Assembly (NCBI GenBank): GCA_944472155.2
Contig: OX235279.1
Coordinates: 134,574,920-134,638,919, forward strand
Source of the DNA: Trichobilharzia szidati
Taxonomy: Eukaryota > Platyhelminthes > Trematoda > Strigeidida > Schistosomatidae
Direction of reading: 5' to 3'
DNA length: 64,000 bases
The notes below the pieces were generated by a model. The model saw only the letters and a list, made by a program, of their open reading frames with translations. It had not been told where the DNA came from and did no database searches. This document shows positions 12,301 to 27,300 of this stretch, one piece after another; the first letter of the stretch is position 1, and every line of letters starts with the position of its first letter. The position numbers and the translations under genes were made by a program.

Positions 12301-15300
12301 GAACTGGTGCGGCATTATGCTCCTGTCTATCCCAAGCAAAATACTAAGCCGCATCATCCTGGAGAGAATCAAACACGCCCTGGATGAAAAACTTCGACCG
12401 GAACAGGCTGTATCAAGGAGAAACAAGTCATGTATTGATCAGATCGCCACATTACGGATCATCATTGAACAAAGCTTGGAGTGGTAGTCACCTCTCTACC
12501 TCAACTTCATCGACTTTGAAAAGGCCTTTGACAGCGTCGATCGAGAGGTGATTTGGAAACTACTTCGCTACTACGGGGTGCCACCGACAATAATACATCT
12601 CATCCAACAGTTATACGACAATGCTGCATGACAAGTAATCCACAACGGGAAACTTACAGAACCCTTCGAAGTGAGGACAGGAGTAAGACAAGGCTGCCTA
12701 CTATCGCCAATGATTTTCTTGATTGCAGTAGACTGGATAATGCGATAAACAGTGGGCAATGAGGAAACAGGCATAAAATGGACACACACAAAAAACTTGA
12801 AGGATCTTGACTTCGCCGATGATATATGTCTGATTTCCTACAAACAACGTGCAAACGAAAAGCAACAAGTTAGCAGAAGAAGCATCAAAGATAGGACTTC
12901 AGGTGAACATAGAGAAAACAGAGGTGATGAAAATTCCTGGGCAACACCACCAACAGCAACAACAACAACAGACAACAATCAGCATAAATGGGAGGAACCT
13001 GAAAGAAACAACCTCTTTTACCTACCTCGGAAGTATCGTTTCAACTACAGGCGGAACTGACGAGGTTATCGAAGCAAGGATCGGGAAAGGCAAGACAAGC
13101 TTCCACTACTCTCAAGTCTGTGTGGAGGTTAACATCCCTCAGCATCAAAAATAAGATCCGGATTTTCAACTGGGATGTGAATTCATTGCTACTATACGGA
13201 TCAGAGACTTGCACTGCGCGTCATAAAGAGCATCTCAAACAAACTACAAACCTTCATTAACAGTTGTCTTCGCTCAATACTCGAGATCAGATGGCCGGCC
13301 AGAAAAGATCAGCAACAGGGATCTTTGGGAACGAACCAACCAGGAACCGATTGTGAAACAAATAGGCAGGAAGAAATGGAGATGGATTGGCCATACTCTG
13401 AGGAAACCACCAAGTGACATCACTAGACAAGCGATTGCTCAAGTGGAACCCGAAAGGGAAACGGCAAGTTGGTGGTCAGTGCAAGGGTGAGGGTGTTTTG
13501 GAGGAGGTCATGTGAAGAGGAGATGAAAACGTTTGGGCAGACATGGAGCCAGATGAAGACACTAGCAGAGAACAGAACGCAATGGAGACGCACGGCCGAA
13601 GCCCTATGTTCCTGTAGGAATTAAAGGATACAATAATAATAATAATCATTAGTAGTACGCACCTATTACCCTCACCGAGGATGGAATTGAGGACTTCGAG
13701 GTTGCGAGTTCGAGTTCACTGACCATTTAGCCATTGGAAAGGAATCCTGTAGTCCATAAATTCTAATTCTTACTGACTCTTGCGATATATAGCACCACCG
13801 CCAGTCTATATTCTGTACCCCCTCGTCTTCTATGTTTCTCGAACTGATGTCATTTCCTGATTTGACTTGAAACTAATCAAATCTATAGAAATCAGCACTT
13901 GTAAATTATTACCTTTTATCCTTATTTCTCATATTTCAAATCATATGTCACTACTTCATCGTGTTTATTTATCAGAAGTCGACCATGTTCTACTGCTGAT
14001 GATTTGGGCTTCTGGCACGATATTTTCTCTTGGCGACAAGTTGTCGAAGAATCTATCATCGGTAGTTATCCCTTTGCACAAAAGCTTAAATCAGAAAGTG
14101 TAAGTGAAATTCGTGAACCTCTTTGATTCCGTTGCTTAATGTTTTAATGTACACAAGCTGCTTTTTGTTTTCTTTTGAAATTTAATCTTGCTTTTTTGAA
14201 ATATAACACTCACTAAAATGTGAACATTTACTTGATAACAAAAGCAAACTGTTTCATTGAATAACCTTAACTAAAACGCCTAGTTTTGTTTTAAAAACTT
14301 AGAAAGACTTGCGAAAACTGAAAATCTTGACGGAACGATGTTATACACCCTAAAAAGCTAATTTTTCTTTTACCATAGGTAGTTGAACTGAAAAAGAAAG
14401 AAATTTGTGATGAGAATATGTGTAGTAGGATAGTTGCAGACTGAAAGAAGAGATTTTCAGAACTTGGGTTAAGTATTATTTAATTTTCACTAGTAGACAG
14501 ACACTTTCAGAAGATTCATATACATATCCCTAATCATGAATAAGATATTAAGCAAAAGGGATTTTTTCAGTAAACTTACCGTCAAGCTGGGAATTGTGAA
14601 GTCATATCTTTAGTTTATAATTGATGATCTTTAAACCTAATCATTGTGATACTTGTCGGTGGTTTACTGGTAAAATGCTCCCCAGTTTTATGCATGTGGT
14701 CCAGGTTTGATTCTCAGCTGATGCACACATTAACCTCTTTTAACCGATAGTATATATATATATATATATCTTAGTGATACTCTTTTTACTGCTGAACACA
14801 CTTTAACAGATGAATTCTACCTTGCTGTAAATATTTCAGTAAGTAACTTATAGCTAGATTTCCTATTTTTCTGATTTTTTCGTCTCTTTTCTCTGATGTA
14901 GAATAACTTGCTTGCTGTATGTCAACGTGAAGTAGCACTCAGCCAATTACAACTTGCTCGTGGTGCACGTAAACACCGGTTCCCAACCATCGCTCAGCAA
15001 CATTTAGACAGGTATTTAATATGATTTATATATATGTATAGTCTTTTTTAAATATATTAGTGTTCACAAATAATATTGATACAGCAATATCAAACTAAAC
15101 ATATTTAACATATTTTTTTTCTCTCGACTCCACTTCGCGTATTTATTTCTCCATCGCATTAAAGCCTAGCTAGTAAAATCTATTTCTATGTCCTGATTTT
15201 TTTCATACCGTTTCTTGTTAATTTAACCTGAAATTTGTTTCAAGGTATATCGTAAGATTTAGACAGAATATCACTACCACAATAGTTGTTTTTCATTGGA

Positions 15301-18300
15301 TAAAGTGTTATTTAGTTTTGTTTCAGTTTCGAGTAGGCATAAAAGTTTGTTATCCTTTTACAGTAAACTATTGATTTCCCGAGGATTTTATTACTGTGAT
15401 GGTGGATATCACCTCTAATGGATGTTAAATGAAGGACTGTTGAAAATCAAGAAGGAGTGGATATGTTACCGTCTGTCGGTTGTAAACTCTTCAAAATCTC
15501 CGCACTGACGTTACCACAGGAGATCTAGGCTAGGATATGCCAGTTTCAGAGTCCTGTGTTGATAACTTTGTTTGACTTTATATTAATTAAGATAAATTCA
15601 GTACTACTGCTATTGTTATTTCACTTTGAGTAGTACGATTATTGCATGTCTCTATATGTTTAACTATCAGTATTTACCTATTTATTTGTAACAGGTATGC
15701 ACGTATGAACTTGCCACCACTGTTTGAAAAGACCAAACAAGAAATTAAATTAAAATTGGCTGATCTACGTAAAGATGAACTTTTAGAGGTAAAGTAGTTG
15801 ATTTCAAATATTATTTTCCCACTTATAGTGTAATTCTATACACTTATTTTCCGTGGCAAAGTTCATTGAAGCAAGAAAGATCAAATTTGCTGTATAAAAC
15901 GATATCGTTCTATTTCACTGCTACAGACTACCTGAATATTATACAACAGTTGTAAAAGAATGAAAATAACTTCAGTGCTAGTATGACAGCATAGAAAATG
16001 TTATGAATTAAGGCATTTAAAGTTAAAACATCATTATTTTAAGTTCAAGTCATTATGAATTTTTATGCATTGTATAGTCGAAAGTTGGTGGTGTGTGTGT
16101 GTATAAGAGACGAGAAGACACTACTAGTTGAAAGGATTATTCAATGACTCTTTTCAACTCTTGAGTTAGACTCTCACCTGTTTGTTTGCACTATTCAAGA
16201 GAATGCAAGTGGTTAGCTTTTGCCATTGATTGTTTTTAGCAGCAGTTTTCGTGCTCAAATATTACTCTGCTTAATTTGGTTCTATATAACCTAAGTAGTA
16301 TTAAAAGAATACTAACTCATTCAGAGTTATACAAAGCATTGATACACCTTCCACTAAAAGATACCGGATATCTCTTCTGAAAGGACTGATTATCTAATAA
16401 TCTAAATGAATAAAAGCGATGAATAATTATTTTTATTCATTGGGGATGATCAACATACAAATAATGCCTAAATCGTATGATCTAATGTATTTGTGTTATA
16501 GCAACAGACCCCTGTAAAAATAAAATAAAACAACGTTGGAATAAATATCAACAAACTGTAAAAATTCGCTTATAATTTCAGAGAAAATGAACCGAATGTG
16601 TTTATATTTTTTCATCCTACTGTCAAAATATATCTGCGTCCTTCATACCCATTGTCGAATTTTTTTCTTTGTTTTCTCTTATTTTACAATATGTGAGTGT
16701 TTTTTTCTTTTAAACATCGATCAAGGGTTTGGAGCTTATGGAGAAAACCAATATTCAACAATTTGAGAAAAAGGACAGAGCCAGATTCTTTTGCTATAAG
16801 GCTGTTTTCTTCTCTCATTTCAATAAGTAAGTTTTTCTTGCTGATCTTGATCTGTAGTTTTTGTCCTACATATATATATACGCCCAGTCATGTACATTAA
16901 TGTACAGTCAGTTCAAAGATGCTTTAAATTTGTTTTCAATATCAATGAGATTCCATTTCAAAAAAAAATAATAATAGTCCCCATTTGGACATTTAGAAAG
17001 CAAATGGATTGATCGAAGAAATATTTACAATACACAACAATTTACCAATCAAGTGGCGATATGTTTGTTAACAATAATTAATCAATATCAACCTGTCACG
17101 GGGTTTGATAACAACCAAGATAGATAATTCAAAGAATTAAAGGGAAGAAATGATTATAACAATAAAAACATGTAATTAAAGATGAAGTAGTCAGAAAAAT
17201 AATAAAATAATCTGGACAATTAAAATTTTTAAAAGTTTAGGGACGCAGCAGTCCCGATGACCAGGATAAGGGAAGTGGCTGTACAAATTTTTTCTGAACA
17301 TACAGCTTTGGCTTCTTCAGGTGGATTCCTATGGCTTCAGCTGTATGTATGTAGAAGACGAACTCCTAGAGCTAAATTATGACCAGTAGGAATGTGATAA
17401 ATAATTTTAAGTGTTGTATTAACATCAACTTTATGCTCACTATCTGCAATTTGTGCTAAAACAGAGCTACGAATAGATCTTGTTTGTCCGTTGCTTAATC
17501 ATGCTTGATGATGCTCGGAAATACGATGATGAACCTGTCTAGTTGTACGCCAAATGTAGATCCTTTGTGATTCGTAGAATTCTGAGTTATTTCGTTGAAC
17601 TCTTCGATTTTTCTGTTGTTTTCTCTGGATGTTTCTGATTCATTACTGTTAAGCAGCTAGGTAAAGCGTTAAGTTTAGTGTTGCATACATTTCAGCAAAC
17701 GAGACTTGTGGGGAATCTTTTACAGGCTACAGGTTCATAGATTCACTATTTATCTCTAGGTAATTGTTCAGCTACTGACCACTCTGAAATATCTAGTGGC
17801 ATTCTTCATGACTTTAGTTTTTGTGGCTTGTAGACAAATATTACTCTTTCCTACTGAGATCTAAAATTGTATATGTATCAGTCGTAATTAATCGAAATAG
17901 ACATTATCGATCAATGAAAATAGTCACGAGTGGCAATATAAGCCAGAACTAATTGTATTTGAAACATCGCCTTGATAGAAGGTATAAATTATGGTTTGAA
18001 GGCTTAGCTCATAGACTTTAGTATTCAGATTCCAGTCAGTGGGTCATGGCTTCGAATCCCGATCTACCCACTGCAAACTGGCCAACTGTATATAACCACC
18101 AGTTCTTACACAGTAAGTGTGGCTCACATCAAAGATTTTTTTTCCGGATAACTGAGTGTAGACAAGAGAAACAATATGCTCTTGACTGCTTACGTGTGTA
18201 ATTCGTATAGTGAATTTCTTAATCTCATTCCACCTATGGTTTATCTTTGTTCACAAAGAAATAGTTTTCAGCTAGGACAAGGTGTACATCCATCACTTCT

Positions 18301-21300
18301 TTTTGTAATCTCTCTCAAACTAGTGATCGATGAAATCTATCCTGGAATATTTACATATTGGTTCCATCTAATGACTAATCGTTGCAATCATCTGGATTCT
18401 GAATGATCATTTTTAAAATGTGGCTACGACGTGAAATCGGATCACATGTTTGAACCATAATACTTTGAATATTCCTTGTTTTTGTGAAAATCAGTCAATT
18501 AGTTTGTCTGTTTTCAGCATAACTGAACAACGTCTGATCGTTACTTGAAGGATTTCTTGTATGATATTATTTAAATTCTTTGTAGGGGAGATGAAGCCAC
18601 TAAAAACTTCGGTTATGCTACTCAAATGCAGGATAATCTACACAAGGTCTGGTCGATATATGGTGATTTCTTAGAAAACGTTTATTCCAGTTATCCGTCA
18701 GCGTAAGTTGTAGCTTTTATATTGTCATGTTTTATTCAAATTTATTCTTCAAGGGTAGCGGTGATTATAATTCTATATGTCTATATCAGTAGAATTCCGA
18801 ATCCAAATCCCCGCTCCATCAATTTAGATGCGATGAACCCTCATATATGGCTCGAATAAATAAATCTCTATGAAGTCACTTTGTTATCCTTTGCTATTTG
18901 CAATTTTTCGAAGTGCATCAGCTTGAACTAATAAACACGTGTGCTAATTTCCCCCACTGACTTTTCGGTCGGTCGGTCTAGTTCCTGTTTTATTCTTTTG
19001 TTGTATTTGATAACAGCCCAGATCAGCTAATTCCACACTTTTGGAACATAAGTTTCCTCAGAATTACAAATACGCCTCTAATTAACTCCCTGAGTGTAAA
19101 ATAAAAACAGTAAGTTACCACAGTGTACATCAGTGTTATTTGACCCACCTTAGTGATTGCATTCTTTGTTTGATCGATAAGTGATTAACTCCCAAAAAAG
19201 TGACCTAACACTTTATCATTAAAATTTTTTAACTAGACTTATTTCATTTACTTAATGTAACTTCATAACTAGCTGCAGTTAATTTGGATCATGTTATCAA
19301 TATCTCTTTTTTTTTCTCCAGAAAAAGAGAAGTTGCTGTATCTACAACTGGTATTTTCGCAATGCAAGCGCTTATGGAAGCTGCAAGTGTTTCTGGTGGT
19401 CTTGAAAGAAAAAGTCGAGCTGATATCGCTAAGTGTTTATGGTTATTGACACTAGATGATGTTAATGGCCAGCAACGTTTAGCACATACTTTTGAAGCAA
19501 GAGCTAGTCGAGTCCGACCGGAAGTTTTCTTACCATGGCTTCCAGATCTTGTAGCATCATTGTTACGTCCTGAAGGACGTTTCATTGTTCCAGCTTTGCG
19601 TAGAGTAGTTGCTTTATATCCCACCATTCTTTATGGGTACTTAAGAGGTCTGCAACACCAGTTAGCAACAGAAGTTAATAATGATCAAAAACTTGCTGAA
19701 ATAATACAGAATCATCAAAATAAAAATAACCCATTTATAACAGCTATTCATAATCGTATCGCATCAACGCTAGGTTCAGAGAAGGAATCTGTAATGAAAT
19801 TTGGCGATTTATCCGGGTCATCCAACAGGGTGAGTAATACAGCCAATTCTGGTGGCAGTCTTCGGCGAAGTGGTTATAGTTTTAATACACAACACTATAC
19901 ATCATCACCTAGCTCTTCTAAAGTTGGCGTAAATGTTTCTGGGGGAACTTACTCAAGTAATAGTGGAGTGAATTCTTCCAACCCATCTACCATTATTAAC
20001 TCAAAGAAGAAGAAACGTGTGATCGTTGTTATGCGAGGTGTTGAAGGTGAGCGATTGAACACCTCGTCTCCTAATTTGCCAGCACCACAACAACAAAAAT
20101 ATGAAGTGACAGAACAGTCGCCTAGTTTAGCTAACCATCCTAAAAAGGTTGTTATCCGTAGTCCAGATTTTGATCCAACTACGAATGCCGACCACGAACA
20201 AATTGGTTACGTAAGTGAAGATGTTGAAATGACAGAACCTGATGATGATACTGAAGTGACTGACGCTGATCGTGATGATGAAGATGATGATTGTAATGCA
20301 AATGAAGATATAGGGTTAAGTGAAACAGATTCTGGTCCAAAAGTGGTTAATAGTGAATCGGAACCTAAAATCTCCTCATCTGATGCAAACGATGCTATCG
20401 GGACGGCATCAACTAATCAAGAACGATCAGTCAGTGTTGGTTATGGTAACACAGTCACGGGTTGCCTATCTAATTCTGCTGTACACGGCCTTCATCATGC
20501 AAACATACTTATTAATCAAGTAAGTCTTCTTTTAAACTTCAATAATTTGTGACATTTCCTTTATTAGTTTTTATTTTTGCTCTTTATCTCAACTTCTCAT
20601 CTTTCGTAATTTTTATTCTGCATTTAAATATACTCTAAGGGTGCAGAAAGTACTATTTAATTAGTATCTCTCATTGCATTTAAAGACCACATTCATTAAG
20701 CTATATATTACTGATTGACTGAAATACCACCAGTAATGATCTAAACACCGGACGACCGTTCTGCTTGTTCGGGACCGGGCTCACCACCAGTTTAATCCGG
20801 TTCACCTCAATTCAGAGAGACGAACAAATTCAAACCAAACATATTGTGGTCTGTATGGCTGTAGTTTCAAATGGAAACTGTGGTGAAATTCCACCTTCTC
20901 GGACTGTGTAAATTGCAATTGGTAAATTTGATTTAACTAAATAAGTGTAAAGTCTAAAAGCACCTAACGTTGAACATCTTGGAAACGTCACTTGGTGAAA
21001 CCAGTGCGTCAACTGAGTTGAAATTAGGCCTTGAGTACTGGATAAAGCAGGTGAACTAGTCAATGTTGCCGTAAAACTTGTACTACCGAAGAGTTTTCGA
21101 TCAATGTTCATTAGGACATCTCTTTCACTCATCTTCATTTGATTTTCCTCTGCCTCTCACACTTATTCTACCTTATTGAGTTGTTGTTGCATTTCTTTTA
21201 GCTGCATTTACGTGATCGCTTTCTTAACATCGATTCTGGTTAGTGCTACAAACCTACTCAAGGACAGTTTTGTTGTCAACTTAAAGATCCTGTTAGACTA

Positions 21301-24300
21301 TCATTGAACATACCAGACACGATATATAAGTCAAACAAGTTGAACCGGATCAGTTAGACTATCAGGATGTAAGAATTTAACTAGATCTAAAATGACAGAT
21401 AGCACTAGTTATAAATCTCAGCCATCGTTATGCATACACCCGCATACATTCGCAGGATAGAATGGGGCTGGGTGAAACCACTAGAAAACGATGTAGTTTG
21501 TTGAAGAAACAAGTTAATCGTCAAGTCTTTCTTTTCAAATCAATACTCAGTATATTTAATAGGAATGACATAACATCAATCCTGGAAGGAAGTAGAACTG
21601 TATAAAGCAAATTTGGAATTCGTATGAGAGCAATAAATTGTGCTGGGAACATCATATAGTTATTAATATTGTATCACTTTGTTATATCAAATAAACTTAT
21701 CTAGTACGAAACTATACCCCTACCTCAATGTCCGAATTCTGCTATCACGTTAGTCAACGTCTGCTTTGACACAGCAAAGTATCAATACATAAAATGAATT
21801 TAAATCCTTTGTGTATGCTTTACTCAAATCACTACCAAAGATATTATACCCGAAAGAATACCACTAAGTGACCTTATCCTTCTTTAGTTTACTTTATTTG
21901 GGTGATTCATTCTTTTATTGAGTGACAGAAGTCAACTTCAGCATCACATCTGTCGTTCTTTAATCGTCTTTTTTTATTCGTAAATTGCAAATGATGATTC
22001 ACTGGTTTCCAGTCAATAGACGTGTTGTAGCTATTGTTTGCCTTTTTGAATTAAGAGTGGATATTTAAATGTGTTAATTTTCCTTGTTGTTATCTAGCTT
22101 CGACGCAAGCATTCATCCCGGTTATATGTTGTTGATTTATTCACAAATGAAGTTGGCGGTCGATTAAGACCTACATGGGCTGAACACCTCTTAACTCAAT
22201 TATCCTCAATCCTAGATTATCTTCAGCGGCTTGCTTGGGCTCATTTACATCCAGGCAGATCTTGGTGTGCTAAAAATCTTGAATATCAAACCATTCCTGG
22301 TTGGCTAGCTAATGAATTAAAACAAATTAGTCATGATTGTGGTTTGCCGAGAAATATATTTCAATTTCAACAAGATACAGAAGATACTGTGTATTCTCAA
22401 AGTCTACCTAAAAGTGATTCAAATTCTTCTGCGTCTACTAGTTTTCGAAAAGAGAAGTCGAAGTCACCAAAACTCAAGTCTAATTGCCGCGTATCTGATT
22501 GTAACAAAACTAAAAGTGATCCTGATTATATTTCTGAACGTGATGATGTTAAATCTATCATTGAACCACAAAAGCAATCCACTCTATCAACAAACCCACC
22601 AGTTTTCAATGAAGTTAACCGCATAGCAGCTGAAATTCTACTTTCTGAGTGTGAAAGAGACCCATACTTTAAACATTTTCAAAAGGTGCTTTCAACTGAA
22701 ATGGAAAATCTACACAACGAGAGCATATTGGTAAGAAAACATCTGTTTTTTATCATTGTACCTTGATTATCATAAAGTTATTAGATAAGCATTTCACTTT
22801 CGAATATTTCATTAAATCCAAGTAAATTTATTTCCCTAATCATTTGTGACGTCGTTTAGTGTTCATGGCCTATGCGTAACTGTTTGACATTTATCTGTTC
22901 TTCAGTGAAATGTGACGGTAGTATAAAAAGAAATTTGCATAGAAAAAGTACTTGGACGGGACAATATACACACTTTCATAGCTTCGTTCCCATCAATTAC
23001 AAAAGAAATTTAGTGAAGACCCTTAGCCACAGAGTTAGAGCTATATGCTCTGAAGAAGTAATTAAAGATGAATTAAGCATGGTATATGATACTTTAATCG
23101 AAAACGGTTATCCTGACAGATTTATCAAGAAACATATGACAAAGAAAGCCGAAAAGGACTACCCACTATCTGTTAACAAGAAGCCACTTTATATACGACT
23201 ACAATACATGGGCGATAAAGCAAGCGAGTTAATTACGAAGAAATTAAGAAAATCAGTTCAAAGAGCTTTTAATGCTGGCGAACTACACGTATTATTCTCT
23301 ACACGACTGATGGTGCTACCTCGACTGAAAGATGAAGTACCTAGACTAGCCACTTCAAATTGTACTTATCAATTCAACTGCGCTTGTGGAGCGAGTTATG
23401 TTGGCCGTTGCTCTAGGAACTTGATTTTTCGTGCTCGAGAGCATATCCAACTATGGCTAAGTAAAGGTGTAGTTAAAACTATTAACAGCTCGATATTAGA
23501 CCATCTGGTGCAAACCGGTCACAAAGCCAGCGTAGAAGAATCCTTCTCTATAATATATCGGGTGCCTAACAAACTACCAAAATCGTCGAAGCACCGCATG
23601 CTCCAAACAGCAGAGGCTATTGCAATTCGCCTCAAACAACCAGTGCTCTGTGTCCAAAAGAAACAAGTCCAGCCCCTATTACTACCCTGGCCCTAAGTAG
23701 AGAGTATGAACTCATGAATTCGTGCTATTACCTTTCCTAATTCTTCTGACATTCAGTTTATTTTATGTTGATGCTGTTCAGCTGTAATTTATCAATATTA
23801 TTGATTTGATGTTATTTAAACATTAATGTTGTTCATAAGACTAATTCATTCATTCATTATAATGTATATATAATTGTAGAACCTGATGATGAATTTATCG
23901 AAAAGAGTACTCTTTGTTCCGTGTCTATTCTTTTGAAAATTTTAATGGGCATCAGTTAAAATGTGACGTTGTAAACAATAAGCTTCTTTCATCACACTTT
24001 TGAACTTTTACATAATTCTTTGATAATTTTCAGTCAATTATTCAGAAATTAACACGACGTTGGATACCAATGGTTGAACAGCATGTGGCTAACTTACCTC
24101 GTTGTTCGCATATCACCAGTTATGGAGCCAGACGTCTTTTAGAGCTGCCTCATCTACTTGTTTCTGTAAATACATCCAGTGCACCTTCCTCTGGAACAAC
24201 TGCATCAAATGCACCGCAGGTGTACTCTGTTTTCTCTCCAACGCCAACAATTCCCTGTCTGGAACTTCCAGGAGAATCTGGACTTCTTCAGTCATCAGGA

Positions 24301-27300
24301 TCAAATTTAGGCCCACTGGCTGCTCCGCATCATTTCCAAAATGAATCCAATCAACAAATTGGTGGTTTCATCAATAATATCCCTTTATATCTCCATGTCG
24401 CTGAAATTATGCCATATGTAGAGCGTGTTCGGTGTTCAACTGGTCAATTTTCTCCTCCTGCTCGTCGTATTAGTATTCGAGCTAGTAATGGTAGACTGTT
24501 TTTCTATGATTTGGCGTGTCCAATTACTCCTCCAATTGTGGATCTAGCTGTTACACATATGGATGCAATATGCTGTGCAAAATATTACGAAATTCTGAAT
24601 GCCATTTCGCTCAAAGAACCTGGTAATCTTGAGCTTTTAACTGAAAATGACTTTTGCACACCAGCATATGTAAGTTGGAGGCAAACGGGTCCACTTCAAT
24701 TGTTTCAAGTGATCAATACAATGTTGCTTGGGCAACCAGAAACAGCTAAAAGAAATCTTTCACTAAGTATTCCAAGGTATTCACTCAATTTTCCCAGTTC
24801 TTTTTTTCTTTCTAGTACAGATCACCTACATTTAAGTGACGTGATAAGTTCAAAGGGGGGGGGGTATCATGGTTTTTATATCAAATTAACTGAAAATACA
24901 TAAGAAGTATTTACATACTTAAACCATAGCGTTCAAAGGATTACATTTTAATATAAAATTATTCATTTGAATCAATCGCAATTCGAATAGCCGATTTAGA
25001 GGACGTCATTGTTAATGTATTCACCAACAAAATCTTTTCAACTGACCTTATAGTTTTTCCTGATGTAAAAGAATTCTGCATTTTTCCCCTGTTAAGAGCC
25101 TTTAAAATATATCCAGCTTTGATTAACAGGTTGACTGATTGGTTGAAGTTACCTCAGGTTGCATTCAATGCAGTCCAGTGATATTACTCACAATACATGC
25201 AAAGCTATTTACAACACTGAACGGTTGCTTAAGGTTTTATTCATCAGCAACCTACATGTGTTGATTCAAGTCAAGAAGTTGAAATGTGCACACCATTGGG
25301 CTATGTTTAGCTATTTATGCTGATTAGAAATACATGAAGCTCGGGTAAAACTGTTCGCTAACCTTACAACTTTTTCATGATAACTGAATAAACAAGTTTT
25401 TAGACTAGATAAGAAGAGATTTTTTTCCCGGTTTCACTTTTTTATTTTCATCATTGTAAACTTTACCTGAAGCCGTGTAACAATTATCTTACTTCATTGA
25501 ATTACTGTCTTTGCAGTTAACAACCTTTTATATGAATCTTAAATACGCTGTTTTCACACAGAGGACTTCGTTCAAACGTAACTTGTCGTTTTCTTTTTCA
25601 TTTTAAAATACTCCATTGCATTAATAACTTACTTATTTTTTCTTTTTTTTAGACGAATGGAAGTCGGTCCTTTTGGACTTTATTTAACTCAAGTTGGATC
25701 TTCTGTGCCAGCAGCAAATGTTATTATTGCGAGCGCATGTCCACTACCATCTGGAAATTCGATTAATAGTCCTAGACTTACAGCATTAGCAAGACCACCT
25801 GCTGTTGTTGCTGGTTATTCATCAGTTTCTCCAAACAAAAGTCAAAGTAATCAATCAGTGCCATCGACTACTGAAGATGCAGTTAAACGTTATCCATGGT
25901 CTTTATCATTTGCTGAACCTAATCTATCTACAGATATTAGTATAGATCAGTCTGTTGCAACAGATATTTCTGAATTTTTAAAGGTAAAGCCTTATCTGCG
26001 TTTTTTTTCACATACATTCATCTAAATGTAAATTAGATACTCCTATCAGTAGAGAATTTTCGTAGATGCCCCTTTCTTAAAAAGGTGAAATGCACATATT
26101 TTTCCTCTGTTGAATAAGTGTAAAATTTAAGCTATATGCTTTAATGAAAACACATTTGAAGATACTTGCCTAAACCATGTGTATTGTTTAACTTTTCCAA
26201 ATTTAATATCACTTTTATTGAAATGCATTATTTGCATGGTATATACTGCTAAATAAATATTACTCTAAGTATTGCTCAAACCGATTTCGAATGATAGGTC
26301 AGTAAGTCCATAAAGCTATTCTTCTGCTAAATAACCGAATTGAATGGTTTGTGTTCTGCAAACCAATATAATACGCAACCTTTCCCATTTTCTCATCTAC
26401 TTCTTGTACAAAAACAGTGTATTAAATTTTTATCTATTCCTAATTCTAGGTGAATTAAGCATCGTATAAACAGACAGTATGTGTGAAATCAGTCACAGGA
26501 TTCACTACTAACTAAACAATTGTATTGTACATTCTACAAATAACGCTAACTGTCTACCACAAATCGAGTTCGTCGTTAAACCTTCATATAATTGATATCA
26601 ACCGAAAACAACGAGTTATTGGATATGCTGACGCAGAGTAGAGTAATTACCTTTTCTTAACTCCAGTTAACAAGGTGGCTGATTGAATTTAGCATTTAAC
26701 GGTCATCCAGTGGGCCTGGTATTCAAATTCCCAACTTCAGCTTGTATGACTGGAAAGTGTCAGCAGCTGACACGCATTGAGTGTGTCTCGTGACCTACAA
26801 CATGAGAAATGTGTTTTGGTTGACTGATTTTTAACTAATTAACCATTTTTCAAGATGGACGTTTGTTTTAATTGATTGATTTCGCTTTTCTACAAGTTAA
26901 ACATTTATAGGATTTCATTTTAACAAATTTCTGCATACTTGATGACTGTTTACTTATCTGTGCAGGATCTCTGCAGAAATCCTCTAAACATAATTAGTAC
27001 TAGGTATTCTGTTATTATTGCATCAAACGTTTTCACAAAGTTTAACTGATGTTTTTTCTTTACAGACTCATATTCGTATACCATCTCCTCCTCCTGGACC
27101 ATTGCCAAATATGTTGACAGTTCAGACCGCCAATTTATTCCATCATCCAACAATTGTCGGAAGTTCTGCAATGGCTTTAGAAGCAATTGGTCGTCCAGCT
27201 GCTTTAGAAGCTGGTTGTTACTGTGCTTGTATTACACTTCAGGGTGTTTTAGAGAAATGCAGTTGTAAACTGGTCAATTCAAAAGCTAATCCAAAACAGA

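Noticed and set aside
23888..23912. CTGATGA...CGAAAA in a PLE 3' end, as another hammerhead
   Set aside because: The bases between the two motifs cannot form stem II in the correct register (first pair T-C), no stem III with a cleavage triplet follows, and other copies of the motif lack CTGATGA.
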